In this document: positions 1 through 7,431 of the stretch, piece by piece
How the letters are laid out: every line of letters begins with the position of its first letter
Numbering within the stretch: position 1 is the stretch's first letter
Assembly: GCA_036268405.1 (NCBI GenBank)
Contig: DATAUF010000002.1
Coordinates: 1 to 64,000 of the forward strand
Length of the DNA: 64,000 bases
Reading direction: 5' to 3'
Source: DASZTV01 sp036268405
GTDB lineage: Bacteria; Actinomycetota; Actinomycetes; JAFAQI01
Notes under the pieces: model-generated
The model's input: the letters and a program-made list of their open reading frames with translations, nothing else
Database searches by the model: none
Told to the model about the DNA's origin: nothing
Program-made: the position numbers and the translations under genes

Positions 1-40
1 GTGCAGGGTTAGCGGTAGCGGGCTACTGGTGACCCTGCAC
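1..40. repeat. Imperfect palindrome at window edge
   Basis: Bases 1-9 pair perfectly with 32-40, and inside them 15-19 pair with 22-26, so the segment can fold as a stem with a second inner stem. It could be a terminator or a protein-binding site for something left of the window. No gene in view explains it. Confidence 0.45.
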
Positions 41-52
41 AAACCGATCGGG

Positions 53-142
53 AGCGCCGGATCTCGTTCGCTGCCGGCCAGTCACTATCGGTCGGTTACG
101 GATGCGCGCGCATCGCCAAACAGCCGAACGCGAGCCGGCGCT
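53..142. repeat. Small inverted-repeat element, family A copy 1
   Basis: A 90-bp segment bounded by imperfect inverted repeats of 19 bp (53-71 against 124-142, 16 of 19 positions pairing). Its core, around CTATCGGTCGGT and the right end GAACGCGAGCCGGCGCT, recurs at 3781-3865. It carries no coding capacity. It resembles a MITE or other small dispersed palindromic unit. Confidence 0.5.
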
Positions 143-171
143 AGAGAACGTTCCTCGCCACCCCTCCGACC

Positions 172-573
172 TCATTTCCATCCCGGCGTGCGGGCTGCTT
201 GTTCGATCCACTGCTTCAGGTCCGGGTGCTCCGCCCCCTCCAGAGTCGTCACCTTGACGTACCGCGTTCGGTCGGTGGTGCCAAGCGGGGGTGGAGGGTT
301 GAAGTCAGCACCACCGAAGAAGACGACATTCACTGAAACGTCGTACGGCGCGATCTCGATGAGCCACCCTTGATCGGGCAACCCGTAGTACGCCCGCTTC
401 CACTTGATGCCATAGCCAAGGCCAGGAACCGTCGCACGGATCGTCTCGTCCAGCCGCCTGACGATGGGCTGCAGATCGGGCACCAGGCGTCGAATCCAGG
501 CGTCGATGCCGGAGTGGTCCGCCGACGGATCGGGCGGCCTCCGCCCCGCGTTCCCCTTGACGGTCTTCGGCAC
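172..573 (-). CDS. DUF1801 (YdhG-like) domain protein
   Basis: A 133-residue protein that reads as one DUF1801 domain: an early helix with a DxxI-type segment, then the GLGYGIKWKRAYYGLP region, and a C-terminal segment ending in KQWIEQAA. Family members are small soluble proteins with an iron-chaperone-like fold. No enzymatic role is established. The GTG start is chosen because a perfect AGGAGG lies a few bases upstream. It stands alone on the minus strand, and 157 bp separate it from the toxin gene upstream. It lies on the same side of the tRNA fragment as the VapBC pair, so it may be cargo of an integrated element. Confidence 0.8.
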   Translation of the reverse strand: MPKTVKGNAGRRPPDPSADHSGIDAWIRRLVPDLQPIVRRLDETIRATVPGLGYGIKWKRAYYGLPDQGWLIEIAPYDVSVNVVFFGGADFNPPPPLGTTDRTRYVKVTTLEGAEHPDLKQWIEQAARTPGWK

Positions 574-730
574 TTCGTGTCCTCCTCACAATCATTCTCG
601 GCGACAGCGGTGTCTTCTTGCCGAAGAAGTGCCGCTCTTCTCACAGCACCGCCCGCCGCTGAGGCGGCAGACTATAGGTGCCGTTCTCGTTCGATAGTGA
701 GCGCGGCGATGTCGAGGAGCTGGCATCGAT

Positions 731-1144
731 CTATAGGTCGACTCGGCGCAGTCCTGCTCTCGTAACCGAGTAAAGGAACGGTCCAGAGGTCTCGCAGGCA
801 GCTGCTATCTCGTCGATCTTTTCGATGAACAGCTCGGCCATGGCTGATGCGAGCAGGTTGCCATTGACGAGGCAGAACGCTCGTACGTCAGCTCTCAGCA
901 CAGCTTCGCGTTCGGCTGGGCGGTAGCGAATCCGTTCGTCCTTCATGAGGACGGGCCATTGTTCGTTGCCGGCACGGGTAAGCCAGTCGACGTCGGAGAT
1001 ATCCTCGTCGGCGGGAACCCCGTACACCTCGGCGAGGGTGCGCAGACGGAGGCCGGCAGCGCGCAGGAGGGTCGGCACCTGGATGCGTCCCAGGCTGCGG
1101 TCCAGGAACAGGTCTGGCAACCCTCCCGGGTGCCGCTGTGTCAT
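731..1144 (-). CDS. VapC45-like PIN-fold ribonuclease toxin
   Basis: A 137-residue protein. The acidic pattern (early DLFLDRSLGR, then the DEDISDVDW block, then an NGNLLASAMAELFIEKID helix) matches the PIN-like domain of the VapC45 type. Toxins of this family are metal-dependent RNases. The length is close to the M. tuberculosis VapC45 protein as I recall it. It starts one base after the stop of the antitoxin gene, so the two are translationally coupled, antitoxin first. The PIN acidic cluster appears present, but I cannot confirm activity. A DUF5615-type PIN protein is a close alternative label. Confidence 0.8.
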   Translation of the reverse strand: MTQRHPGGLPDLFLDRSLGRIQVPTLLRAAGLRLRTLAEVYGVPADEDISDVDWLTRAGNEQWPVLMKDERIRYRPAEREAVLRADVRAFCLVNGNLLASAMAELFIEKIDEIAAACETSGPFLYSVTRAGLRRVDL

Positions 1145-1145
1145 C

Positions 1146-1880
1146 TCAGGCGGCGATACGGGTCGCGATGCGAACCGCGTCCTCGATGTCCTGGCGGGGC
1201 ACGCCGTACTCCTCGGCGACGGTGTCGAGGCTTTCGCCAGCGCGGAACAGCGCGATCGCGTCTTCCAACCGCGCGCCGCCTCTGGCGAAGATTGGCTGGC
1301 CGAATCCTCGCGTCGGATCGACGACGACTTCGGCGATCTGGTACGCGGGCAGGTGAATCAATCTCGCGTAGCCGTCCTTGCCGAACTCGATCCGGCGTAG
1401 GTATGCCTCGACGACATCGTTGAAGACCCGCTGGCCGTTTCTGACGACTACCAGCTCACGGGCCGCGCGCGCGGCGTCAGGGTCGTCACCGTTCTCCGCG
1501 TAGTCGAACAAGATCTCGGCGCCGTCGGTGAACAGGCGCTTGCTCGCGAGCGCGTGCTGCACACCGAACGTCTTCTCGATCACTGCGAGCGCGGGTCTGA
1601 TGCGTTGGAGTGGCACCCCGCCCTGACGGATCGCACTCAACACGAGGCCTTCGGCGAGACCGACGAACGGAACTACCGGACCGCGGTTCTTCGTTTGGAT
1701 CGCCGTCAGTACCGGCGCTCCCACCACGGCCGGGCGTCCGGGGATCTTCCGGCGGTAACCCTTTGCCCAACTGGTCAAGGTGGAGGGCGGAACGTCGAGG
1801 TAACGGGCGGCTTCGGTGAGGGTGTAGAGCGGTACGTCGAATCGGGCGAGCTCGGCTTGGCGGTCTGTCTTCGTCGTCAT
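1146..1880 (-). CDS. VapB45-like antitoxin (HTH + DUF433)
   Basis: A 244-residue protein with an N-terminal MerR/excisionase-like HTH around LTEAARYLDVPPSTLTSWAKG (residues 15-35). It ends in a DUF433 domain with the typical ...ESLDTVAEEYGVPRQDIEDAVRIA end. This two-domain layout and length match VapB45-type antitoxins, which bind their toxin and autorepress. The ATG at 1880 is chosen over upstream starts because GGGAGGAG precedes it and the HTH then sits near the N terminus. The middle of the gene (1589-1740) is duplicated at 3985-4136. Confidence 0.82.
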   Translation of the reverse strand: MTTKTDRQAELARFDVPLYTLTEAARYLDVPPSTLTSWAKGYRRKIPGRPAVVGAPVLTAIQTKNRGPVVPFVGLAEGLVLSAIRQGGVPLQRIRPALAVIEKTFGVQHALASKRLFTDGAEILFDYAENGDDPDAARAARELVVVRNGQRVFNDVVEAYLRRIEFGKDGYARLIHLPAYQIAEVVVDPTRGFGQPIFARGGARLEDAIALFRAGESLDTVAEEYGVPRQDIEDAVRIATRIAA

Positions 1881-2274
1881 CGCGCTCCTCCCTGAGATCG
1901 GCTCCATCTTCGCGCACGTCTCGGACATTGCCCGCTCATTGCGCCATGGCCTCCGACGAAGTTGGCAGCCAAGTTGGCAGCCATGCGGATGGACTTTTGC
2001 GTATTCGAGCGACCCGAAGCGGACGGCCAAAACGCTCTGACCTGCGGTAACGCACCTCTACGGATCGCAGAGGACGTCCCCAAATGGCTCTTTTAATCCG
2101 TAGGTTGTCGGTTCGAGTCCGACACGGCCCACCGTTCCGACCTGGCTCTTTGCCTTCGAGCGACTCGACGGCGGTCCCACGTGGGTCCGGCGTCGGGCCG
2201 AGGCGTCGCTGTCGTGTCGAGTGCAAGGACGATCGGGTTTTGCTCGCTCAACCTTTTTGGGGTCTCCGGTCGTC
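1881..2274. other. Intergenic region with tRNA fragment
   Basis: About 390 bases between the antitoxin start and the sigma factor start. Apart from the antitoxin ribosome-binding site and the tRNA-Lys fragment at 2090-2133, I see no gene. Open frames here lack ribosome-binding sites and have no recognisable products. Confidence 0.6.
2090..2133 (+). repeat. 3' fragment of tRNA-Lys(UUU): putative att site
   Basis: The 44 bases run from an intact CTTTTAA anticodon loop through the variable loop, a perfect T-arm (GTCGG TTCGAGT CCGAC) and a 3' acceptor strand ACGGCCC plus discriminator A. The bases just before the loop do not pair with the 3' anticodon stem, and no D-arm or 5' acceptor strand exists upstream. 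It is therefore not a functional tRNA. Such 3' remnants mark the distal end of elements that integrate into tRNA genes. The orientation predicts the element lies to the left, with the whole tRNA-Lys outside the window. Confidence 0.75.
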
Positions 2275-2787
2275 ATGAGATACGTGCGGAACACCGACGC
2301 GGTCCTAGTCGCGCTGTTGCACGATCGGGGCGATGCGCTACAGCGGACTGCAATGCTGCTCGCAGGAAGCGTCGACGGCGGCCAAGATCTCTTGCAGGCT
2401 GCGCTCGAACGGGTGATGCGATCACCGTCTCGTGAGGCGGTCACCGCAGAAGCTCATCTTCGGCGCACGTTGTACCACCTTGCTATCGACAGCTGGCGGG
2501 TTCGGCGTCGCCGCCGAGAAGTCTTGATCGACGTGGAACCTCCCGCGCAGCCGGATACGACGGACCGGCTCGTGACCCGACGCGCCCTGCTTGATGCTCT
2601 TGCTCGGCTACCAGCGCGACAGCGCGCCGTTCTCGTCCTCCGGTTCTTCGAAGACCGTTCTGAGGCCGAGACCGCGGACCTCCTGGGTTGCTCCGTGGGG
2701 ACCGTCAAGTCCACTGCCTCTCGCGGTCTGGTGCAGCTACGCGCCATCACCGCCATCTGGCCCGAAACCGAAAGGACCAAATCATGA
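2275..2787 (+). CDS. ECF RNA polymerase sigma factor, SigE family
   Basis: A 170-residue ECF sigma factor. Region 2 covers roughly residues 10-70 (DRGDALQRTAMLLAG..., HLRRTLYHLAIDSWRVRRRR). Region 4 covers residues 105-160, with LPARQRAVLVLRFFEDRSEAETADLLGCSVGTVKS, the typical SigE-family HTH. It directs transcription of an unknown regulon. The ATG at 2275 is preferred to one 54 bases upstream because family members begin near region 2. Its stop overlaps the next gene as ATGA, so the partner is translationally coupled, as sigma/anti-sigma pairs often are. Confidence 0.88.
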   Translation: MRYVRNTDAVLVALLHDRGDALQRTAMLLAGSVDGGQDLLQAALERVMRSPSREAVTAEAHLRRTLYHLAIDSWRVRRRRREVLIDVEPPAQPDTTDRLVTRRALLDALARLPARQRAVLVLRFFEDRSEAETADLLGCSVGTVKSTASRGLVQLRAITAIWPETERTKS

Positions 2788-3626
2788 ACGAGTCCACCCT
2801 TGCCGAGACGATGCAGGAGGCGATGGCTGACGTCCAACTCGCTCCCGAGGTCTTTGGTGCAGCCCAACGTCACCATCGTCGTCAGCAGATCCGCCGTCGA
2901 TCGGCGGCCGGCATCAGCTTGGCTGTCATCGCCGTCGGGACAGTCAGTGTGGTTTCCAGCCACAGGCCGCCCAGTCCCGCGGCCGCAGGAGGTCCCATCG
3001 CCACCAATATTCACACCGTGGCGTACGTGACCAAGCAGTTGCACGCGTCGCTCGCGGAGGACAACAGTTATCTCATCATCAGCAAGGTGATCGGCGGTAC
3101 CCCTCAGGTCACGATGACGACCTGGCTGGATCCCGCGACGGGGAACCGTCGATTGTTGCTCGACACCGCGGCGGGCCAGCCCCAAACCGAGACTGGTGTC
3201 ACGGTCGACGGCCACTCGGCGACTCTCACCACCCTCGATTACGCCAACCGCACGGTAACGACCACCACCGAGCCGCAAGGCGCCATCGACGAATCGTCGC
3301 GAATGGGAGTCAATGTCCCGTCGCCGACAGATATCCGGAACCAGCTCGCAGCGGCAACGCTCGTCGACGAAGGCCAGGTCCAGATCGACGGCCACAACAC
3401 TGAGCAACTTCGGATGACGGTGCCGGTACCGGCCGGATCCTCACTGTGGGCTCCGGGGACGGACATCGAGCTGTACGTCGACACCACTACGTACCAGCTG
3501 GTTCGGGTTACGTTCAGCGATTCAGGCTCACTTCTCTACACCGACGACCTGACCTGGACGCCGCGCGCAGCCGCTGACCTCAGCCAGGCCACCCTGCAGA
3601 TCCCGGCTGGCTTCAGCGGCGACTAG
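2784..3626 (+). CDS. Single-pass membrane protein coupled to the ECF sigma factor (putative anti-sigma)
   Basis: A 280-residue protein. The first 40 residues are cytoplasmic and end in a basic stretch (RRQQIRRRS). One membrane segment follows at about 41-60 (AAGISLAVIAVGTVSVV). Then comes an extracytoplasmic domain of about 220 residues rich in beta-type sequence. No zinc-finger anti-sigma motif (HxxxCxxC) is present. Context and topology suggest an anti-sigma or sensor role for the sigma factor it overlaps, but that is inference. The outer domain resembles lipoprotein-type beta folds and could bind an envelope signal. Confidence 0.65.
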   Translation: MNESTLAETMQEAMADVQLAPEVFGAAQRHHRRQQIRRRSAAGISLAVIAVGTVSVVSSHRPPSPAAAGGPIATNIHTVAYVTKQLHASLAEDNSYLIISKVIGGTPQVTMTTWLDPATGNRRLLLDTAAGQPQTETGVTVDGHSATLTTLDYANRTVTTTTEPQGAIDESSRMGVNVPSPTDIRNQLAAATLVDEGQVQIDGHNTEQLRMTVPVPAGSSLWAPGTDIELYVDTTTYQLVRVTFSDSGSLLYTDDLTWTPRAAADLSQATLQIPAGFSGD

Positions 3627-3644
3627 CGCCGGTTCGTACGGGAG

Positions 3645-3681
3645 AACCTCCTGTCGGCGTCGATGCTTCCGACAGGAGGTT
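3645..3681. terminator. Strong hairpin terminator
   Basis: Thirteen bases at 3645-3657 pair perfectly with 3669-3681 around an 11-base loop, 18 bases after the stop of the sigma-associated gene. There is no U-tract, as is common for actinobacterial terminators. Confidence 0.75.
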
Positions 3682-3780
3682 GGGACAGCCACGAGTTCAG
3701 TTCACTCGGCGGCTTAGCCCGCACTACCGAACGGTTCGTACTTGGTCTCCTGGGTGTCCATCCACGACGCGGGCGACGAT

Positions 3781-3865
3781 AGCCGGCTCAGTGCGGTTGG
3801 CCATTCGCTATCGGTCGGTCCCGGATGGGCGCGCACTGCTCGACAACAGAACGCGAGCCGGCGCT
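3781..3865. repeat. Small inverted-repeat element, family A copy 2
   Basis: An 85-bp segment similar to 53-142. It shares CTATCGGTCGGT, GGATG.GCGCGCA and the right end GAACGCGAGCCGGCGCT. The left end AGCCGGCTC pairs with the right end after a 2-base gap. It is more degenerate than copy 1 at the left. Confidence 0.45.
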
Positions 3866-3876
3866 CTCGTTCAGTT

Positions 3877-3968
3877 CGAAGTAGCACACAACTGTCGCCG
3901 AACGACCGCCCGAATCGGACAACAAGCGTCAGAGAGGCGCCGCGTCGCATGAGTTGTGTGCTACTTCG
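3877..3968. repeat. 92-bp inverted-repeat element, family B copy 1
   Basis: Perfect 17-bp terminal inverted repeats, CGAAGTAGCACACAACT at 3877-3893 and its complement at 3952-3968, flank 58 internal bases. A second copy of the same total length is at 47856-47947. No coding capacity. The structure fits a MITE or a dispersed palindromic unit. Confidence 0.75.
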
Positions 3969-3984
3969 GGCAAAGGAGGCGCTT

Positions 3985-4136
3985 GCGCGGGTCTGATGCG
4001 TTGGAGTGGCACGCCGCCCTGACGGATCGCACTCAGCACGAGGCCTTCGGCGAGGCCCACGAACGGAACTACCGCTCCGTGGTTCTTGGTGTGGATCGCC
4101 GTCAGTACGGGCGCTCCCACCACGGCCGGGCGTCCG
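3985..4136 (-). pseudogene. Truncated copy of the VapB45-like antitoxin
   Basis: These 152 bases match 1589-1740 of the intact antitoxin gene with about 10 substitutions and no gap. On the minus strand they encode the segment RPAVVGAPVLTAI...VVPFVGLAEGLVLSAIRQGG, the linker between HTH and DUF433. Neither domain is complete. No start or ribosome-binding site belongs to it. The fragment begins 16 bases beyond the family B element. Confidence 0.8.
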
Positions 4137-4184
4137 TGGCCCACCGTTTGTGTGTAAGGCGCCCCGTCGCCTGGCCCGGGGCCG

Positions 4185-4835
4185 CTAGCTCGTCGCCCGT
4201 AGGTGGGCGAGCACGGCAAGGACGCGGCGATGGGTAGCGGGATCGGTCTCGAGGTCGAGCTTGCTGAAAATCCGGCTGGTATGGGTTTCGACGGTGCGCG
4301 CACTCACCTCGAGCTCCGCCGCGATCTGCTCGTTGGAGTGGCCCTCTGCAACGAGCGTAAGGACCTCTCTCTCCTTCGCCGTGAGCCGGTCCATCGGATC
4401 GGCGTGACGTGGGGTGTCGAACACGGCCCTGACGACCTCGGGATCGATCGCGGTCTCGCCGCTCGCCACTCTGCGGGCAGCATCGACGAGATCGGCTGGT
4501 CGAGAGACCCGCTCCTTCAGCAGGTAGCCGACGCCGCCGCGGCCCGGACTCAGCAGGTCGACTGCGTGACGAGTCTCGACATGCTGCGAGAGCACCAACA
4601 CGCCGACCCAAGGGTGCTGGCGCTTCAGCGCGATCGCGGCCTCGAGCCCTTCGGTCGTCGACGTCGGCGGCATCCGCACATCGGTGATGACCAGGTCGGG
4701 TCGCAGCTTGTCCACAGTGCCAAGCAGGGTTGTCGCGTCCGGCAGCTGCGCGACGACCTCGACCCCCTCCTCGATCAGCAGCCGCGCGACTCCCTCGCGC
4801 ACGAGGGCGGCATCGTCAACGAGGACTACACGCAC
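4185..4835 (-). CDS. NarL/FixJ-type response regulator
   Basis: A 216-residue two-domain regulator. The receiver (1-125) has the acidic pair D7-D8, phosphoacceptor D52 in VITDVRMPP and the lysine in YLLKERV. The LuxR HTH (150-205) reads LTAKEREVLTLVAEGHSNEQIAAELEVSARTVETH. It should bind DNA when phosphorylated. The likely partner is the histidine kinase at 5351-6949, also on the minus strand, but a convergent receiver gene lies between them, so the pairing is inference. Confidence 0.9.
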   Translation of the reverse strand: MRVVLVDDAALVREGVARLLIEEGVEVVAQLPDATTLLGTVDKLRPDLVITDVRMPPTSTTEGLEAAIALKRQHPWVGVLVLSQHVETRHAVDLLSPGRGGVGYLLKERVSRPADLVDAARRVASGETAIDPEVVRAVFDTPRHADPMDRLTAKEREVLTLVAEGHSNEQIAAELEVSARTVETHTSRIFSKLDLETDPATHRRVLAVLAHLRATS

Positions 4836-4963
4836 GGTTTGGCTACCACTGGGAATCGGCCTAGAGGATATGTCCGGATTTGCGCGATCGCCACCGTTCT
4901 ATGACGATCTTGATCCGAGACAGCACGGATGCGTCGCTCACCGCCGACGTGCACGGTAGGGAG

Positions 4964-5326
4964 ATGGCGTTGCGTACGGTCCTCGTCGATGACGATGATC
5001 GCTTCCGCGCGATGGCGCGTCGGTTACTCGAGTCCGAAGGAATCGAGATCGTCGCTGAGGTAGCGACCGGTGGCGCCACGCTCGACGCAGTACGTACCTG
5101 CCAGCCCGACGTCGTACTCCTCGATATCGGTTTGGCGGACGTCGATGGAACCGACGTTGCGAGGCAGCTGCAATCCGAGTGTCCGGGTATCGCGGTAGTC
5201 CTCATCTCGACTCGCGAGGCGGAGTACGGGAGCCGAGTCGCGGCGGGCATCGCGGCGGGCTATCTCCCCAAAGACGAACTGTCATTGGCGGCGATCACAG
5301 ACGTGCTGGGCCAAGCTACGTGTTAG
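4964..5326 (+). CDS. Stand-alone response-regulator receiver
   Basis: A 120-residue single receiver domain. Acidic residues lie at D9-D12, the phosphoacceptor is D54 (VVLLDIG), there is a serine/threonine pair in LIST and the conserved lysine is K102 (YLPKDE). No output domain follows, so it may act as a phosphate sink or a protein-interaction switch. The ATG at 4964 is chosen for the GTAGGGAG just upstream. It is divergent from the NarL regulator and convergent with the kinase, 24 bp away, so all three probably share a pathway. Confidence 0.85.
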   Translation: MALRTVLVDDDDRFRAMARRLLESEGIEIVAEVATGGATLDAVRTCQPDVVLLDIGLADVDGTDVARQLQSECPGIAVVLISTREAEYGSRVAAGIAAGYLPKDELSLAAITDVLGQATC

Positions 5327-5350
5327 CCCGGACGACAAGCCTGAGAACCC

Positions 5351-6949
5351 TCACTCCTGGGGACGGGACGCGGCTCTCGTAGCTTTGATCGAGTCATTGA
5401 CCAGCTTCGGCAGCGCAGGCGCGACCACGATCTCGTGGCGGCGCATCCGCAGTTGAGCCTCTTCGACGACGATCTCGTGCAGGTCGGCGACGACATCGCG
5501 TGGAATGCCGGTCGCGGCTGCCGCACGCAGCACGGGATCGAACGCGTCAGGGGTGAGGCGAAGCGTGTCCAGGGCGCAGGCCATGAGCGCGTCATGGAGC
5601 AGGACTCGTTGCACGATGTCCATGCCGGGAAGGCTCATTACCTCGGCAAAGGTGTCGCTGTCCTCGTACGCCGCAGCCGCGTTGAGGACGTTTTCGGAGT
5701 AGCCAGCGGCCGTCAGGAACCCGATGATCCAGTCGCGGCGCCGCTCGGTGATCTTGGTGTTCCCGCCGACGAACAGCAGCAGCGCTTTGGCGTACTGGAG
5801 ATCGACGAACTCGGGCTGCGCCTCGATGATCTCGCCTGGCGCGGCGTGGTCTCGCCACGCCATCCACTTGATGGCGCGCAGGCGTCTGTCCAGGTCGCCG
5901 CGGATCGCCTCGCCGCTACGCGGGGCCTCCTCGTCAGGCGGCGCGACGTCGTTGGGTACGACGCGCAGCAGGATGTCGTCGACGATTGGATGCGTGGTGG
6001 CGGACCGGACGCGCAGTGGGATGTAGCCGGTGATCGTTGTACCACTGTCGGGCGTGCTTTCGACGACGAGTTGTCCGCCGAGGGCGCCGAGCCGGTCTGC
6101 CAGGCCGAGGATCCCCGAGCCGCTCGTCGTCGCGCCGCCGTAGCCGTTGTCGGAGACCGTGATCTCCAGCTGGTCGTCGACAACCTGGGCGGTCACCGTG
6201 ATCGCGTCTGCGCCGGAGTGCTTGTTCGAGTTGGTGAGCGACTCGGCGACGAGGTAGTAAGCGGCGACCTCGACGACGTCGGACAGTCGCTCGGGCAGGT
6301 CGATGCGCAGCTCGACCGGTATGCCCGGACGCTCGGCGAGCATCTCGATCGCGGACCGCAAACCGGCATCACTGACGATCGCGGGGTGCAGACCTCGCGC
6401 CAGCTCCCGGAGATCTGCCATCGCATCGTCGAGCTCGCGAGAGGCATCGACGAGGAGCTCCGCGACATCGCCGTCCGAGGCCGCGCGCCGGGCGGCAAGC
6501 CCGATCGCGAGTGACAGCCCGACGAGTCGCTGCTGCGCGCCGTCGTGCAGGTTGCGTTCGAAACGGCGTCGCTGCCGATCGCTCGCGGCGAGGATTCGCG
6601 CCCGTGATGCCTGTTCGTCGCGAAGCTGCGCTTGCAGCTCGGCGGCGCGACGCTCGACGTCGATGGCGCTGACGACGTCGGCACAAGCAACCTCGATCGC
6701 GGTCTGCTGATCGAGCGGCCATGACGGATGGATGAGTGCGGCGAGCCAGTCGCCGTCACGCTCAAGCGGGGTGAACGCCCGATCAGCGTCGAGATCCGAC
6801 TGCGCGATCTGCTCGCCGAAGGCATCGATCCACGTCCCCGTCGCCGAACGGCGGTAGACCAGGTCGATCGAGGTGTCGTCGAGCATCGCCCGCAGTCGCT
6901 CCACAGCCGAGGCTTCGGGCGTCGTTGTGGCGAGCACGACGATCGCCAT
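5351..6949 (-). CDS. NarL-family sensor histidine kinase with an extra C-terminal helical domain
   Basis: A 532-residue soluble kinase. Residues 1-100 form an uncharacterised, apparently cytoplasmic sensor region with no membrane segment. The HisKA_3 helix has phosphoacceptor H135 in ERNLHDGAQQRL. The HATPase domain (about 205-312) has N240, the DNGYGG box and GSGILGLADRLG. After residue 320 comes a further domain of about 210 residues, largely helical (DLQYAKALLLFVGG...RRRDWIIGFLTAAGYSENVL...). It recalls TerB-like helical folds, but this is tentative. Such an extension is not usual for NarL-type kinases. Confidence 0.85.
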   Translation of the reverse strand: MAIVVLATTTPEASAVERLRAMLDDTSIDLVYRRSATGTWIDAFGEQIAQSDLDADRAFTPLERDGDWLAALIHPSWPLDQQTAIEVACADVVSAIDVERRAAELQAQLRDEQASRARILAASDRQRRRFERNLHDGAQQRLVGLSLAIGLAARRAASDGDVAELLVDASRELDDAMADLRELARGLHPAIVSDAGLRSAIEMLAERPGIPVELRIDLPERLSDVVEVAAYYLVAESLTNSNKHSGADAITVTAQVVDDQLEITVSDNGYGGATTSGSGILGLADRLGALGGQLVVESTPDSGTTITGYIPLRVRSATTHPIVDDILLRVVPNDVAPPDEEAPRSGEAIRGDLDRRLRAIKWMAWRDHAAPGEIIEAQPEFVDLQYAKALLLFVGGNTKITERRRDWIIGFLTAAGYSENVLNAAAAYEDSDTFAEVMSLPGMDIVQRVLLHDALMACALDTLRLTPDAFDPVLRAAAATGIPRDVVADLHEIVVEEAQLRMRRHEIVVAPALPKLVNDSIKATRAASRPQE

Positions 6950-7431
6950 CGGTGAGCCGCCCCCCGATCCGTTGGCCCCCTCGACTCATTCTGCAACGTC
7001 GAAGCAAACCGCGGGCAGTCAGGTGGCAAACCGTTGCCAATATCTGCCTCGAATCGATCGTCTGGTCGTGCCACCGGAACTGCTTTTGCCCGTAGGAAAG
7101 GCACCCTGCCACCGCAGTGGCCACGATTCCGGTCGCCAAGATGGACGTGCGCGTCGGCGGCACCCGATTGATGGGCATGGAGGTCTCGTCACCGGGCGGT
7201 GCGCGTCGAACTCGAAGACGTCGATGGTGGAACAAGGATGGTGATGACCCACAGCGGTGTACCGGCTGACTCGCCAGGTGCTGCCGGATGGACGATGGCG
7301 CTCGACAAGCTGGCGGCCCACGTCGCACGCGTGGCACGCTGACAGTCATTCCCGCCTATGCAGACGGCTGGGTGACCGATCGCATTGGCCCGCGTCGTGT
7401 CCGCATCAGCGCCGCGGGATGCGATCGCTGT
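6950..7431. other. Intergenic region without a recognisable gene
   Basis: About 480 bases between the kinase and TetR genes. Short frames exist, including one on the minus strand from about 7178 with a lipobox-like AVAGC, but none has both a credible ribosome-binding site and family similarity. It should hold the kinase promoter. Confidence 0.5.

Larger units (their letters stand above)
3627..4184. other. Gene-poor region built of remnants
   Basis: In order it holds the terminator hairpin (3645-3681), family A copy 2 (3781-3865), family B copy 1 (3877-3968) and a 152-bp antitoxin fragment (3985-4136). No intact gene is recognisable. The layout suggests repeated small insertions and a partial duplication at one spot. 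Confidence 0.65.

Noticed and set aside
2081..2133. Complete tRNA-Lys gene
   Set aside because: Only the 3' half is present. There is no D-arm or 5' acceptor strand, and the bases before the anticodon loop do not pair with the 3' stem.
7000..7178. Small lipoprotein gene with an AVAGC lipobox on the minus strand
   Set aside because: No ribosome-binding site, no recognisable product after the lipobox, and the frame runs into the kinase gene in another phase.
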